Assembly: GCA_002270565.1 (NCBI GenBank)
Contig: NQMI01000086.1
Coordinates: forward strand, 9,326 to 73,325
Length of the DNA stretch: 64,000 bases
Source: Stenocarpella maydis
Lineage: Eukaryota > Ascomycota > Sordariomycetes > Diaporthales > Diaporthaceae
Direction of reading: 5' to 3'
Shown here: one piece after another, positions 22,176 to 32,560 of the stretch
Position numbering within the stretch: position 1 is the stretch's first letter
Layout of the letters: the number at the start of each line of letters is the position of its first letter
Position numbers and translations under genes: made by a program
Notes under the pieces: model-generated
Seen by the model: the letters and a program-made list of their open reading frames with translations, nothing else
The model's database searches: none
Told to the model about the DNA's origin: nothing

Positions 22176-23913
22176 CTAACTGCTCCTTGACCACTGAGCA
22201 CCCTTCTCACGGACTTGAAGCCATGCTTTGCTCACAATGTCGGCGTGCTTCTGGCTACGGGGCTCAAGATTGGCCTGGAACCGAGCAGGTACCATGAGGA
22301 ACCCAGGCTCAGCTTTGATAACTGGCTCGATGACTTCACCATCCGCTGTCTTGGCCGGCTTGATGTTGAAAGCCCATAGGGTCCGTGCCATGAGGATGAA
22401 GAGCGAGTTCTGAGCGAGATGCATCCCGGCACAGACCCTCCGACCAGCTCCATATGTAACATGGTCCCGCGCGTTTCCGTCTGCGACGTTGACGGCTTCG
22501 GCTGTAGTGTATGGATCATCCTTGTAACGGGATGGGTCGAACCTGTCAGGATCCTTCCAGCGGCTCTCATCCCAATGAATTGCCCTGGAAGTTTTGAAAC
22601 CTTAGCTTTGATCGTGCTGCTGGATCCAAGAAGGCCAGATACTCACCACCAATTTAGAATTACAGCGCTTCCCTTCGGTATGAAATAGCCGTCGTACCAG
22701 TCATCTTCTGTCGTAGCATGCACCATTCCGGTCTTTGTGATTGGCCACCAGCGTAATGTCTCTTTAACCATGCACCGTATGTATGGCAGTTGATCCTCGT
22801 CCTCGAACGTCGGAAGTCTATCAGATCCGACCACCCTGTCGAGCTCCTCCTGAGCTGTGCGCATCACATCCGGGTTGAGTTGCATCGCCAGGGTCCAAGC
22901 ATTGATTACGGTGGACGTCGACTCGCTTCCAGCCTCAACCAAACCACCAGCCGCATATGCAGCCTGCTCCTCGCTGATGCCATTCTTCTCAGGGTCCTTC
23001 TCGTGGAAGTCTCTAATGAAGCAGTCCGGGGCGGTCCCGGCTTGAATCTTCTTCACGAAATCTCTGTAGATGCCGATGTAGACCTCTCGGTCATACTTGA
23101 ACCACTCTCGGCCAGTCTTCCACCAGTTCTGCACCATCCACGACGGCAGGACGGACATCGAAGGAAATGCATCCACAAGCCAGGCACCGGGCTCAGACAT
23201 CAGGGTGAAATGTTCGAGGACTTCGTAGATCTTCTTAATGTAGGGATCATTCCAGTCTGCGACCCGGTGACCGTAAGTGACTGTCATGATGACGCTAGCA
23301 GAATATCTTCGATTAATATCATAAAAGCTAGTATCGTCCGGTGCGTTTAGCAGTTCATAGAGCACCTGCTTGGATTCGTAGTCCTGGATCGGTGTATAGG
23401 TTGCCGACGTTGTCAATTGAGTGCCGTGTGGCTGAATCTTCTCAAATTCCGCCACCGATCACCGTATGGCATAAATATAATGCGATTCTGATTGGAGGTG
23501 GATTCGAATGCCATGGGCATTCGTGGCCGGGATGAGTACTTCTGACCACGCTTGTCCATGAGCTCCTTGACCACCGTGCCATTGTTGAGCCATATCCAGT
23601 CAGTGAACCCCATCCTGGTATACACGATTGGGCCATACTCTTCCGCCCACTTTCTTGTTACATTCGGAATCTCGTCCGCATTAGATAGTGCCGATAGACT
23701 GCCGATAAACGGATATCCCCGTGGGCCTGGAGGGAGGTGTTTTCGGCGTTTATCCCGAGAAAGGACGCTGTAAAGAATCGCGACAATGCTCTAAGTGGCC
23801 TAGTGAATAGATGTATCCTTGAAATTTGAACGAGTAGAACGTACCACAAGCACTGAGAGGGTAAGATATTTCTCAGGTGCGCTTAATGCGATGATGTCCA
23901 GAACTGCACCCAT
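22176..23913 (-). CDS. Cytochrome P450 monooxygenase no. 2, one-base frameshift
   Basis: Three exons: 23913-23845, 23790-22647 and 22584-22176. The start at 23913 gives a short lumenal tail and an anchor spread over the first intron (YLTLSVLV then SIVAILYSVL), followed by HLPPGPRGYPFIGSL. Also present: MPYGDRWRNLRRF (C-helix), GGLVEAGSESTST (I-helix), MVKETLRWWPI (ExxR), RFDPSRY and YGAGRRVCAGMH (haem motif, with Tyr replacing the usual first Phe). The frame is broken near 23418: upstream runs RRFSHTALN then TGA, downstream resumes one frame over with TTSATYTPIQDYESKQ. Exon lengths sum to 1622, one short of a multiple of three, so a single missing base explains it and would give about 540 residues. 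It is either a recent null mutation or a base-call error. Confidence 0.88.
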
Positions 23914-25134
23914 TCTGCGAGGTGTGTTAGTTATCGACTGTGCAATCTTGTGCAAGCAACAACAATCTGTCAGTTATTGTCCTGCTGATGCCAAGTTTCT
24001 GTCGCGCTGGAGGGCAGAATTATTATCTAAGAAGCCCGAAGAATGCCACGGCGCTGATAGGGTGGGTGCTTAGAGCATCATTTCTAATTCGGTACCCGAG
24101 AATGTCCGAAGTGCTCCTGCATAGGGAGAAAAAGGAGCAAACCTAGCGTGATCGTAGGTCCCGCTTCCGCGGAACTAAGGACAAGCTATACCCGAAACTT
24201 CGAAATGCTTCACTTTAGAGTAACATTGTCGCTCCGGCTTCCGGCCGGGCCCCCCTTCCGGCCGCCCTACCTACCCACCATGCCACTATTCCCAACATTA
24301 ATTTCCCGCTGTAACTATTATCGAGTCCTCTTATATTAGTATTAAGGAATCAATAGAATTATTTCTATTAGGTGAGATAGCCAAGAACCGCCCAAAAGTC
24401 GTAAAACCACCGCATCAAAGACGCCTCGCTTGGCCAGCGCTGCCATTTCCCCAAAGGCGCCAGCACCTCGGCCGGGGTGACATGTTCTCCCGACTCGAAT
24501 TCGCTTAGAGATAAGATTGTAGCTGCTAAGTATTATACGCTTGTGGAGTATATAGTCATGTCTCCATTCTGGCTCTAATTACCACCTTGAGTTGATAGAT
24601 AGCTTAGGCTCTGGCATTTCCACGTTCTTTTAATATTGTCCGTCTTGTTTGCTTGATGAGACCATATAACATGTAGTAAAATTATGCTAGCGATATGAGA
24701 AATTTGGAACTTTGGAGGCATTTCCCGGAGCGCCCTGCGCTTTTCTCGCTAGATTCATAGACTAGCAAACAATGCCAAGGCTTGATATGGCAAAGAACCT
24801 CTAGAAATTTACACTAGTAGACCTTCATCAGCTACTGTCACACGGAAGCGCTGTACGCGCCGCGGTGGGCCCTTCAAGGCAGCAGCAGTGGAGCAATATG
24901 GCACAAGGCGGCACAACACGGGAATTGCCTGAGGCATCTCCGACGGAAGAGTCTATATAAGCAGGCACAGCCCTTGGGTCTTGCTGAGGAAGATAGAAGA
25001 ACCATCAGACTCCAAAAGAACCCCTTAAGAGATTATCGTTGAAATATACACAAGCCCTTCATACACACAAGCCCTTGTAACAGCTACGAAAGAAAATTCT
25101 GAGTAGATTTCTCTAAAGTCGGTCAAAATTCCCC
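23914..25134. other. Intergenic region with an orphan TATA-like promoter
   Basis: About 1.2 kb between the 5' end of P450 no. 2 and the 3' end of the SnoaL gene, both minus strand. Short + frames at 23940-24339 show no family features. Near 24951-24962 a GTCTATATAAGC element precedes a purine-rich leader-like stretch on the + strand, yet no + gene follows before the antisense SnoaL gene. Confidence 0.4.
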
Positions 25135-25872
25135 CTAGTTCTTCTTGAACTCAACAGACTCGGAGAGAACCTGCGTGCAGGTGGTGTCCGCCTGCTTCGT
25201 TGCCATATCCACCGGGAAAGAGTAATGCTCATGCACGTACTTCCACTGGCCGTCAACTTTTCGAACCAGTGACGTCGTGCGATAGGTGAAGTCGTATGGC
25301 GTACCATCTGTTGCTGTGCCATCCACTCGTTGAATCGCCGTGATATACCCGAACGACTCGGTCACTGCCACAATCTCCACGTCCTTGAACTGCTGGTTTG
25401 TGTGGCCCATGTACGGGGTAATATGGTCGTAGTGGGGACCCAGATTAGGCCGGTGCAAAGTTCCCATCAAGTCCCATATCGAATAGTCCTCCATTTCAAA
25501 AAATTGCTTGCCGGCAGGAACATCGGTCCGGCTTACGTGGTTCAAGAAATTTCCAAACTTCTTGAAGAAGTCCAGGATCTCCTCTTCGGTGGACACCAGC
25601 TTTGGATCATGATACTAGATCATACCATGTTAGCAGATATCCAACTTGAGCATCCCTTAACGGCCATGGAAGTAGTGAGAGTGGCGGAAATTCACTGCGT
25701 ACCTTCGTTGGCGCCGCACTGAGGTCCTGGTGGAGGGCCTCAACCGTTGTGAAGTCGGTCTATCCACGCGAGTTAGTATCATAATGCTACCATTCAAGAA
25801 TGCCTAAATCCCAAAAGTCTCTAGAAAAGAGAAGTCATATACGCGACTTACTTCTTTTTTCCAACCACCCAT
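25135..25872 (-). CDS. SnoaL-like (NTF2 fold) protein
   Basis: Small alpha+beta cone protein of the SnoaL/ketosteroid-isomerase-like superfamily, whose members act as cyclases, isomerases or dehydratases in fungal pathways. Three exons: 25872-25852, 25759-25703 and 25614-25135, giving 185 residues. The first two exons are too short for an ORF scan but are firmly joined by splice signals (GTAAGT and GTACGC donors, TAG acceptors) to read MGGWKKE, TDFTTVEALHQDLSAAPTK, YHDPKLVSTEEE. The core has EEEILDFFKKFGNFLN, WDLMGTLHRP, FGYITAIQRVDGT and FTYRTTSLVRKVDGQWKYVH, the last being the typical final strand. No signal peptide is seen. It lies about 540 bp from the VOC gene, both minus strand. The exact reaction cannot be told from sequence. 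Confidence 0.82.
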
Positions 25873-26412
25873 TTCGATACTAACTAGTCGCAATTGCAAA
25901 ACTAAAGTTAATGATGCAATGTTGTCAACAAGGAAGGTATGTAGAACTGGACAGGTCTACTATTGCACTAGCTGATTTTCCCTCTGCGTGGGCTTTCAGC
26001 AGTGGCGGCGGGGCAATCGGCACACTTAAAAGAGACGCTCGTTAGTTGGAGTCCCGCTCCCGAAGTGTTGGAGGGTGCAGCACCGGACCGCGGGACGAAT
26101 CCTCGTTTTCCTTCTCAAGATAGCACATAATTCCGCTTGGTGCATCACCGCTGCGTGGGTTGCTAAGGCCCACATAAAGATGGGATGGGCCAATGGATGG
26201 TAGCAACACCAAGCGGAACGAATCTGTCTCGACATCCGCGGGTGATTTCTACGAATCGAAGGCTCCCCCAAGGTGAAAATTGTAGACTCTCAAACTAGTA
26301 GATTTCATGGGAGAGTCGATGGAACACAAGCAGGAGCATTACATCACTTAGATGAAGCGATTCAATCGGTAAGTCTGCTGCGTACACAAGTGTGCATTTC
26401 CGAGCATAAGGC
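25873..26412. other. Intergenic between SnoaL and VOC genes
   Basis: Upstream region of the SnoaL gene. A short minus-strand frame (26026-26271) and a + frame (26273-26683) antisense to the VOC gene show no recognisable domain. It presumably contains the SnoaL promoter and the VOC gene's 3' end. Confidence 0.4.
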
Positions 26413-27036
26413 TCAAGCTGTTGCAACCAAGCCATATCCCTCTCGAGCAGTTGGAGTTGGCGGCTCCGGAATTGTATCAATCCCTCTCGGGCCAATGTTA
26501 GCCCTGGTCTTAAGCACCTTTTCGTCCTCCCCGGCCAGAAGCCTCCTTTGCAGATCTTCCGGATCAAAGTCCACTCCCACCGGGTTCTCGGCAAATTGGG
26601 CAGATGACATGAAGTCACTCGCAGCCTCCACCGTATCGAAATTATCAACTTGTGTCTCGAGTTGGTTGCCATCCGGGTCTTGATAATATATGCTCGTTGT
26701 CGGTCCGTGGTTGACGCTCCATATAGGGAGAATCCCACGAGCCTTCCGCTGGTTATACGCCAGGAGAAGATCGCTCAGGCTGCTAAATGAGAATGCAATA
26801 TGTTCCAGGCCAGAAGAAGTGCGAATCTTCTCGGTAGTTCCGGGAACGTAGCCAATGGCAATCCGATGGTGCTCGTCGTCGTATGTCAGGAATGCCAAGG
26901 AGTCGCTTTCCCACGTCGCGCTGGCCCCGAGGAAGGCCTTGTAGAAAGCCACCATGGGTTTGAACTGTGCTGTCCGAAGCACAACATGAGCCATGCTCTT
27001 CGGGGGCAGAACCGTATCTGCGCTTGCAGTTGCCAT
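26413..27036 (-). CDS. VOC superfamily protein (glyoxalase / extradiol dioxygenase fold)
   Basis: Single-exon gene of 207 residues from the ATG at 27036 (an upstream in-frame ATG at 27057 adds seven residues). The vicinal-oxygen-chelate fold is shown by AHVVLRTAQFKPMVAFYKAFLGA (first beta-alpha-beta), FLTYDDEHHRIAI, GLEHIAFSFSSLSDLLLAYN and YYQDPDGNQLETQVDNF. The three metal ligands expected for this fold are visible: His of AHVVL, His of LEHIAF and Glu of QLETQ, so a divalent-metal enzyme is likely. The closest functional guess is a ring-cleaving dioxygenase or isomerase acting on a catechol-like product of the neighbouring monooxygenases; that is inference. The C-terminal 60 residues form a family-specific tail (GVDFDPEDLQRRLLAGED). 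The gene is intact. Confidence 0.85.
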   Translation of the reverse strand: MATASADTVLPPKSMAHVVLRTAQFKPMVAFYKAFLGASATWESDSLAFLTYDDEHHRIAIGYVPGTTEKIRTSSGLEHIAFSFSSLSDLLLAYNQRKARGILPIWSVNHGPTTSIYYQDPDGNQLETQVDNFDTVEAASDFMSSAQFAENPVGVDFDPEDLQRRLLAGEDEKVLKTRANIGPRGIDTIPEPPTPTAREGYGLVATA

Positions 27037-27057
27037 CCTGTAATCTTTCTGCTTCAA

Positions 27058-28002
27058 TGAGATATGATGATCGACTGTATTGCGTTTCTTTCCGCAGCTT
27101 TGTCCGTGCTATCTTGGCCAACATGTCCGGGTCGAGGAAGGCTAAAGATTATACGTGGTAGACCGCCGGGCTCGGATGTCCGGAATACCCAGCTCCGAAA
27201 TAGTCGGGGCCTGAAAGTTTCGCGCTAAACCTGCTTCCCAGCATGCCGCCCTATACCGGGCTGCTGTTACTTGCAAATCACCCTTTGTAGAGTGATCGTA
27301 CTACGCCACTATGGTTTGACAAATTAGAACCGCAAAAGTATTTTTTTTTTTAGCGAGTTTGGAGGGTCTTCCACCTTGTTTTGACAATTCCGTTATCAAC
27401 GTTGGTGAAAGCTGACGAGAAAGCCAAGAGGGGTCCTCAATTGAGCAAGGCTAGTCAGCCGATCGGCATAGTGCAGATTCCGTGGCTATCACATGTCAAA
27501 GTAGTAGCTCAAAGCTTCCATGAGCGCCGCTACGAAGTATAGTCGTGAAATTTAAGCATTACTTCTCGAAGTATAAGAGGTGCAGCGCGAACGGCATAGA
27601 GTAGCGCACATGGTAATTCTCCCGTAAATAACGGGTAACATACCAGTGGCTGGCAGATGGTCCGCTTATCCACTTGTCCACTCTGCCCCAGTGCCATTCC
27701 CCAGATTACCTTGAACCATCTCTGCTCCTGGATGTTTTGCGTCACGAAAAGGACGGCGCAGCAGACACTTTTGGTGGATGAGAGATATGTAGAGTAATTA
27801 CCACTACCTTCGCAGGCACAATAAGCATGTAATTATCGGGGTTTCTCCACAGGTCAATAGACAATATTCAGACAGACATTTAACATAACGTACGTTATAA
27901 GCGAGTGGTCAATATAAGGGGGCGGGCAACTCCCCTTTACAAATACCGTATTTGAGAAGCGAACGTTTAATATAAGCGAAGGTTTATTATCAACTACTCT
28001 TC
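27058..28002. other. Non-coding transition at the cluster's edge
   Basis: About 950 bp with no gene; a 71-codon minus frame (27530-27745) is unrecognised. Near 27888-27995 related short sequences (ACGTTATAAGCGAG, ACGTTTAATATAAGCGAAG) recur and may be the terminal or subterminal repeats of the pogo-like relic that follows. Confidence 0.4.
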
Positions 28003-28660
28003 AACAATTATCGTCAATTGTAATACAGTAACATACGGAACTAACTATAATTACATTAGAAATAGCTAAATCAGACGCTTCTATAGCCTCCTGGTAAGTG
28101 CGGATATTATGGCCGGGTCTGCCGCACACACTATAGCACCGGACCTTCGTACGATCGCCCATTGTACTATCACTATGCAGCTGCGTTTTTTGTACTCTCC
28201 CTCCACCCACAGTTCCCTGGCCTGCTACCTCATGTGCCTCCTAGACAGTAAGTGATCCTCTAAACTATACGCGTGTTCTTATAGCTCTCCGGCAGTTACT
28301 TAGTGCCTCGTTGGCCTTGCGGAACGAAGAGACCTCTACCTGAAGGAGGGCCACCTGGTGCATCGGAGCTATCATTCCTTTAGTAAGCTAGTCTACAGCA
28401 GCCAACATTGAAATCAGGGAGCTATTCTAATGATTACCGATACGACTCTTGATGAGGGTTGATTGCGAGTTGGCTTCTTGGGGGTTGTATAGCGTCTGAA
28501 AGACCTGAGACTGCGGAGTGTCGGCCTGGGAGTTCAGAGGTATTAGCGTACGAAGCCTGATATCCAGCTCGGGAAGTGCTGTCTCTGGGTCATACGGTAT
28601 AAAACGGACACCTATAAAACCATCTTGTTTATTCTTCTTTGCTACTACTTTAATACTCGG
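28003..28660 (-). mobile_element. Pogo/Fot1-like DNA transposon relic, C-terminal transposase part
   Basis: Minus-strand translation across stops and shifts gives the typical tail of fungal pogo-family (DDE superendonuclease) transposases: VRFIPYDPETALPELDIRLR, then LYNPQEANSQSTLIKSRI, then LLQVEVSSFRKANEALS, and finally a CCHC zinc knuckle near 28085-28150 (CYSVCGRPGHNIRTYQ, last Cys changed to Tyr). The catalytic DDE part is not found upstream, so only the 3' portion remains. Cys-to-Tyr and Gln-to-stop changes fit G-to-A and C-to-T decay. Confidence 0.75.
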
Positions 28661-28726
28661 CCGCTATATATACCTATCCACTCTGCTTGTATTTCCAACC
28701 CTTATGCTATATATACAGTTAGAATA

Positions 28727-28753
28727 AATATTCGAACGGAGAGTTCGAATATT
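28727..28753. repeat. Perfect 11-bp inverted repeat with 5-nt loop
   Basis: AATATTCGAAC and its exact complement flank GGAGA. It lies just 5' of the pogo relic on that element's strand and could be a terminal-repeat remnant or a transcript hairpin. Confidence 0.7.
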
Positions 28754-29229
28754 AGCTAATCTTTTCGATCTATGGCATAGTGGCACCTCCCACCACGATC
28801 ATTACAAGTAGAAGATTGTAGAAACTTAGTAGTGTTTGCATTTCAATGTTGCCTCTCGTAACCGCAATATGCATCGCCATGCTATCATAACAATGAGTGA
28901 GCTTGGGGTTCAGATGACATTCGACATGCACATTTGCTGCTACAAGTCAGGCAGCATAAGCAATGTTTTCTTTTTTGAACGGGTCTTACCCGACTGTGTC
29001 GATGAACTTGCGCGGCAGTCCGCTCACATACTTGGCCCTTGGCGGTGCCGAGTATGGAGAAATACTCCCCTCGCTTCTCTCCGCTGTTGAAGCACACGGC
29101 TTATCAGTATCAGTGGGTTGGATCTAATAACTCTCAAACCGGTCTCTGCCGGCCAAGTAAGCCTTCCACACCATGTCATTAGATCTCACAGTCCAGGCTT
29201 GAGCCCCTTGTCGTTAGGGTCCTCCCCCT

Positions 29230-29395
29230 GCGGTCTGGCCAGCTGTCCTCGGGGGCGAGGCGGTAGTCCACGGCCAAGATCCGCATGCTGCTCTCCTCAG
29301 CCAGCTGCGGCGCCACCCGCCCGCGAACTCGGACGCTGCCGGAGAAGAGGCCGCCGCCAAAGGCCCAGGCCGCCGCTCGTTTGGTCAGGGGAGGT
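29230..29395 (-). pseudogene. Fragment of an alpha/beta-hydrolase (HSL/esterase family)
   Basis: A minus-strand open frame encodes AFGGGLFSGSVRVRGRVAPQ and, about 20 residues on, ILAVDYRLAPED. The GGG oxyanion region followed by DYRLAPE is diagnostic of hormone-sensitive-lipase-like alpha/beta hydrolases (normally HGGGF...YRLAPE). The GxSxG nucleophile and the remaining catalytic residues are absent. Only about 55 codons are left, so this is a gene scrap in a repeat-rich region. Confidence 0.65.
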
Positions 29396-29626
29396 CCTGT
29401 CACTAGCTGTCACTCGCAGTCCGAGACTTATCCAACGGGTTGAACCAACTACGGGCGGAAAGTAAACCAGAAAACATCAAAGCGTCCGGTGACTTCTCGA
29501 TTTGGCTGACGACGGATGATGGAACGGCCGAGAACGAATGCCACGTAAACGATCGCCATTAATGCTGCAGGCACGGAGTCTTGACTGCCGGCATTTCTAA
29601 CATGTAGGCTTCCTTTCCAGTCATAT

Positions 29627-29797
29627 CTGCAGTCAGGGCCGGTGTTAGGTAGCATCTGCAGTCAGATGCATATTTTAGGATTAAGGGTTATCTCCGAGCC
29701 AGCTGCAGTCAGATTCAAGGGAATGTGGATGCCGAGTAAAGTCCGGGGGGTCTGGTTTGGACGTCTGCGGTCAGGCCTGGAATTGATCTGCAGTCAC
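29627..29797. repeat. Five dispersed copies of CTGCAGTCAG
   Basis: CTGCAGTCAG occurs at 29627, 29656 and 29703, with one-mismatch copies at 29765 (CTGCGGTCAG) and 29788 (CTGCAGTCAC), at irregular 29-62 bp spacing, all in the same orientation. No gene is evident here. Confidence 0.7.
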
Positions 29798-30016
29798 TTA
29801 CCTGGGCACATCCAACAGGGGTTCAACGACACGATTCCGCGTGCTGACACGGACCAGGATCAGGGAGCTCGACTTTGAAAGCCGTGCTGACAGCCGTGTT
29901 GCAGGGATTGCCTCCAATCGCGTGTTATGGATCAAGCAAGAGTCGGAACTTCCAAACAGGGGTACCGGAAAAGCGTTTTAGCTCCAGAGGGGATCGCGAA
30001 TACAGGGTAAGGCCCT

Positions 30017-30213
30017 GATGATTATCACCCGGTGACTTCTGAGATGTTAACGAAGGGGCCCCCTGACTTCAAGACCAGGAATAATTATTTATAAATGTAA
30101 AAAGGAACAAATTTAAAATTATTTATACGTACTAAATTCAACGAATCTTCAGGGAAAAAATAAGTTCCAGAGAACCCCTTTGTTAACACCTCAGAAGTCA
30201 CGGCGTAATCATC
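30017..30213. mobile_element. MITE-like element with about 40-bp inverted termini
   Basis: The left arm 30017-30058 (starting GATGATTATCACCC, including GGTGACTTCTGAGATGTTAA) is matched in reverse complement by 30175-30213 with a few mismatches. The roughly 115-bp AT-rich middle encodes nothing. Size, termini and lack of coding fit a miniature inverted-repeat transposable element; no target duplication was identified. Confidence 0.65.
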
Positions 30214-31015
30214 ATTACGGATTCATACCTAGGTACTCTATACCTACGTACATTATCCACTAGCTTATTTGAATGTTACAGTAAGGACGGCCCGATCCCT
30301 GTTATCCATCGTTGTGAAAGTTTTCACGGTGGTTCCCCGGCTACATGACTCGAACCCTGTACCCATTACGTCAGGAGCAGGAAGCTCGGCAGGGGAACGT
30401 CTGATGTTTAGGTAAACATTAGATGTTCCTCTAGTACAGGCTGTACAGCTATTATCAGCTGGTAAGTAGCTGGTTATTGAGACAAGACTGGAACTATTAG
30501 GAGAGTTTTCCTGAAGAAGGGTATATTAGTATAACTTAGCATTTTATATTTCTCTCCATAATCTTAATCATTATACGCGCACCCAGCTTTTTCAAGTTAG
30601 CTATTTCCTTAAGCATACCTAATATAAAGAATTGAGTATATAGTATACCTAATTATCTTAACCGCATACCAACCCCAAGTAGAACTTGCAGGTCGACAGC
30701 GCAAAGTCGGCACCCTCTGGGTCAATGTACATTTACTGTGACATGGCCCGCCATGGGCGGCAGTGTACATAGTAAGTATCCACCTAAGTACCGGAAACAC
30801 GAGCACTAGAGTTAGCCGAGAGGGGTCTAGGAGAATCATACAAACTTAACCGCAGGTGTTCTGCAGTAAGCCTGTTATGATCGGTCTCGGTTGTTTCTTA
30901 TTGGTTACCTATTGCTAATGTGAACCTCGAAGGGGTTTGAATACGGTGTGCTGCCAGGGGGCACGTTCCCCTGCAGTGGGCCCCCTGCGGACTCAAATAT
31001 CAATATATCGTACCG
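30214..31015. other. Non-coding repeat-rich DNA
   Basis: No gene is supported. Around 30571-30650 a sequence (CACCCAGCTTTTTCAAG ... AAGAATTGAGTATATAGTATAC) resembles the terminal region of the MITE-like element at 31016, so a solo end of the same family probably lies here. Confidence 0.45.
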
Positions 31016-31481
31016 GCGGTCATAGTTCACCCACCCAGCTTTTTATATAGGCGCACTTAATACAAGAAACTAAGCATATAGTATACTATAAATTCTCATA
31101 TCACCCCCCCTTTTAAGCTCTCAAGCCCCTTTACGCCCCTTTAAAGGGCCCCTCTAAAAAGTACCCTTCTACTTATATACCCCTTTAAAAATCCTTCCAT
31201 TAATTATATAGAGGGCCTTCCTCTAGGCGCATAAAGGGCCTTCCTTTAAGCGCATATTAGGCGTGTGGTAAGTAGGGGCCTAGGCCTGGGGGGTTAGAGT
31301 AGGCCTTTTATATAAATTTTCTACACACCCAGTAGACTTTCTACACACTTATCTGAGGGTGAGGTAGGGCCTAGTGTGGGGTTAGGGAGCTAGCAATACG
31401 AGGCAACTAGGTATGCTACACGCTTAATTCCTCATACTGGGTGCGCCAATACAAATAGCTGGGTGGGTGAACCATGACCGC
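31016..31481. mobile_element. MITE-like element of 466 bp with 26-bp inverted termini
   Basis: The left terminus 31016-31040 (GCGGTCATAGTTCACCCACC, then CAGCT) is repeated in reverse complement at 31457-31481 with one mismatch (CATAG versus CATGG). The interior is AT-rich, non-coding and contains short direct duplications (GGGCCTTCCT...). A matching but isolated terminus occurs at about 32477, next to the truncated transporter. Confidence 0.75.
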
Positions 31482-31873
31482 GTAGCGGGGTTAGGACGGA
31501 TTTTGGAGTTTAGAGTCTGGGCTCTCTCTAACTAGAAGGCATGTGAGCTGCCCGATCCGAACGTGGGGGCTTAATACTAATGCTTGCCATTACTGGTGTT
31601 GCCCGGGTGCTACACTGGCAAGACTGGTGGCCCTCAAGGACATTCTTGTTTTGAAAAAGCAGCGCCAGATAAAAGGGGTTACACGGAGATTAGCTGACTG
31701 TAGACTGTTAACTCCGGATGTCTCGATACGTCTACTCGACAAGCCACCGTAAAACTTGTTTCCAAGACGGAATCCTTCTCGCTCCTTTTAGTCCCTCGTT
31801 TGGCGGCGTACGTTGGACTGGAGACTCGACTCGACTCGACTCGGTCGCACACGGCGAGGCTAGTTTAACCAGC

Positions 31874-32449
31874 ATGCAGCTTCACATCCAGAGCACCATC
31901 TTCGACCGGCTTGTGCGCCTCGCCTCAGGCAACAAGGCTTTCCAGTACTCCGACGAGATCGATCCCTCCCTGTGGGAGAAGGCAGTCCAAGAAGCCAAAG
32001 ACCAAGACGGCTCGCGACAAGACCCCCAAAGCCCCAGCGATGAGCTTGAAAAGAATGAAAAGAAAATACAAGATCCGGAGGGGGCCGGCCAGGGACCTTC
32101 CACCCACCGGCACCACTAGTACCACTGGGAATGGCGACACAGACGCTCTCGTGGTTGGGTGGTACGGCCCAGACGATCCAGAAGTAAGTTGACCCCTAAC
32201 ATCGAACATTTTCCCAGGCTGTTGCGCCTGTTGCGCCTGCTACTCAGTGCTGACGTGGTGCGTCCTGCTCAGAACCCCCAGAACTGGCCCAATGGATTGA
32301 AACACTTGGTTACTTTCCAGATGTGTATCCTCAACTTCGCTGTCTATATTGCGAGCTCCATCTACGTCCCTGGGGAGCCTTACCTTGAGAAGGACTTTGG
32401 TGTCAGCCCCATTGTTGCAGTCCTGGGTCTCTCCTTGTTTACCCTGTAG
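31874..32449 (+). pseudogene. MFS multidrug-type transporter, 5' fragment
   Basis: The ATG at 31874 begins a hydrophilic leader (QLHIQSTIFDRLVRLASGNK ... DEIDPSLWEKAV) typical of fungal DHA1-type drug/H+ antiporters. After a one-base frame shift between about 32075 and 32120 comes VVGWYGPDDPE, an intron (about 32184-32271, GTAAGT...CAG), then NPQNWPNGLKHLVTFQMCIL (first membrane segment) and YVPGEPYLEKDFGVSPIVAV. The coding sequence ends at LSLFTL near 32449 and is followed at once by a MITE-type terminus (about 32477) and the Mutator-like element. The other 10-11 membrane segments are not found downstream. Not functional; possibly the cluster's former exporter. Confidence 0.8.
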
Positions 32450-32560
32450 GTCATTCATTCATCCCTAACATCCGGTCATGGTACACCCACCCAGCCTTTT
32501 GTGTGGGCGAACCCAGTATAAGAAATTGAGCATGCAGCGCACCCGCTAGGTGTATATAAG

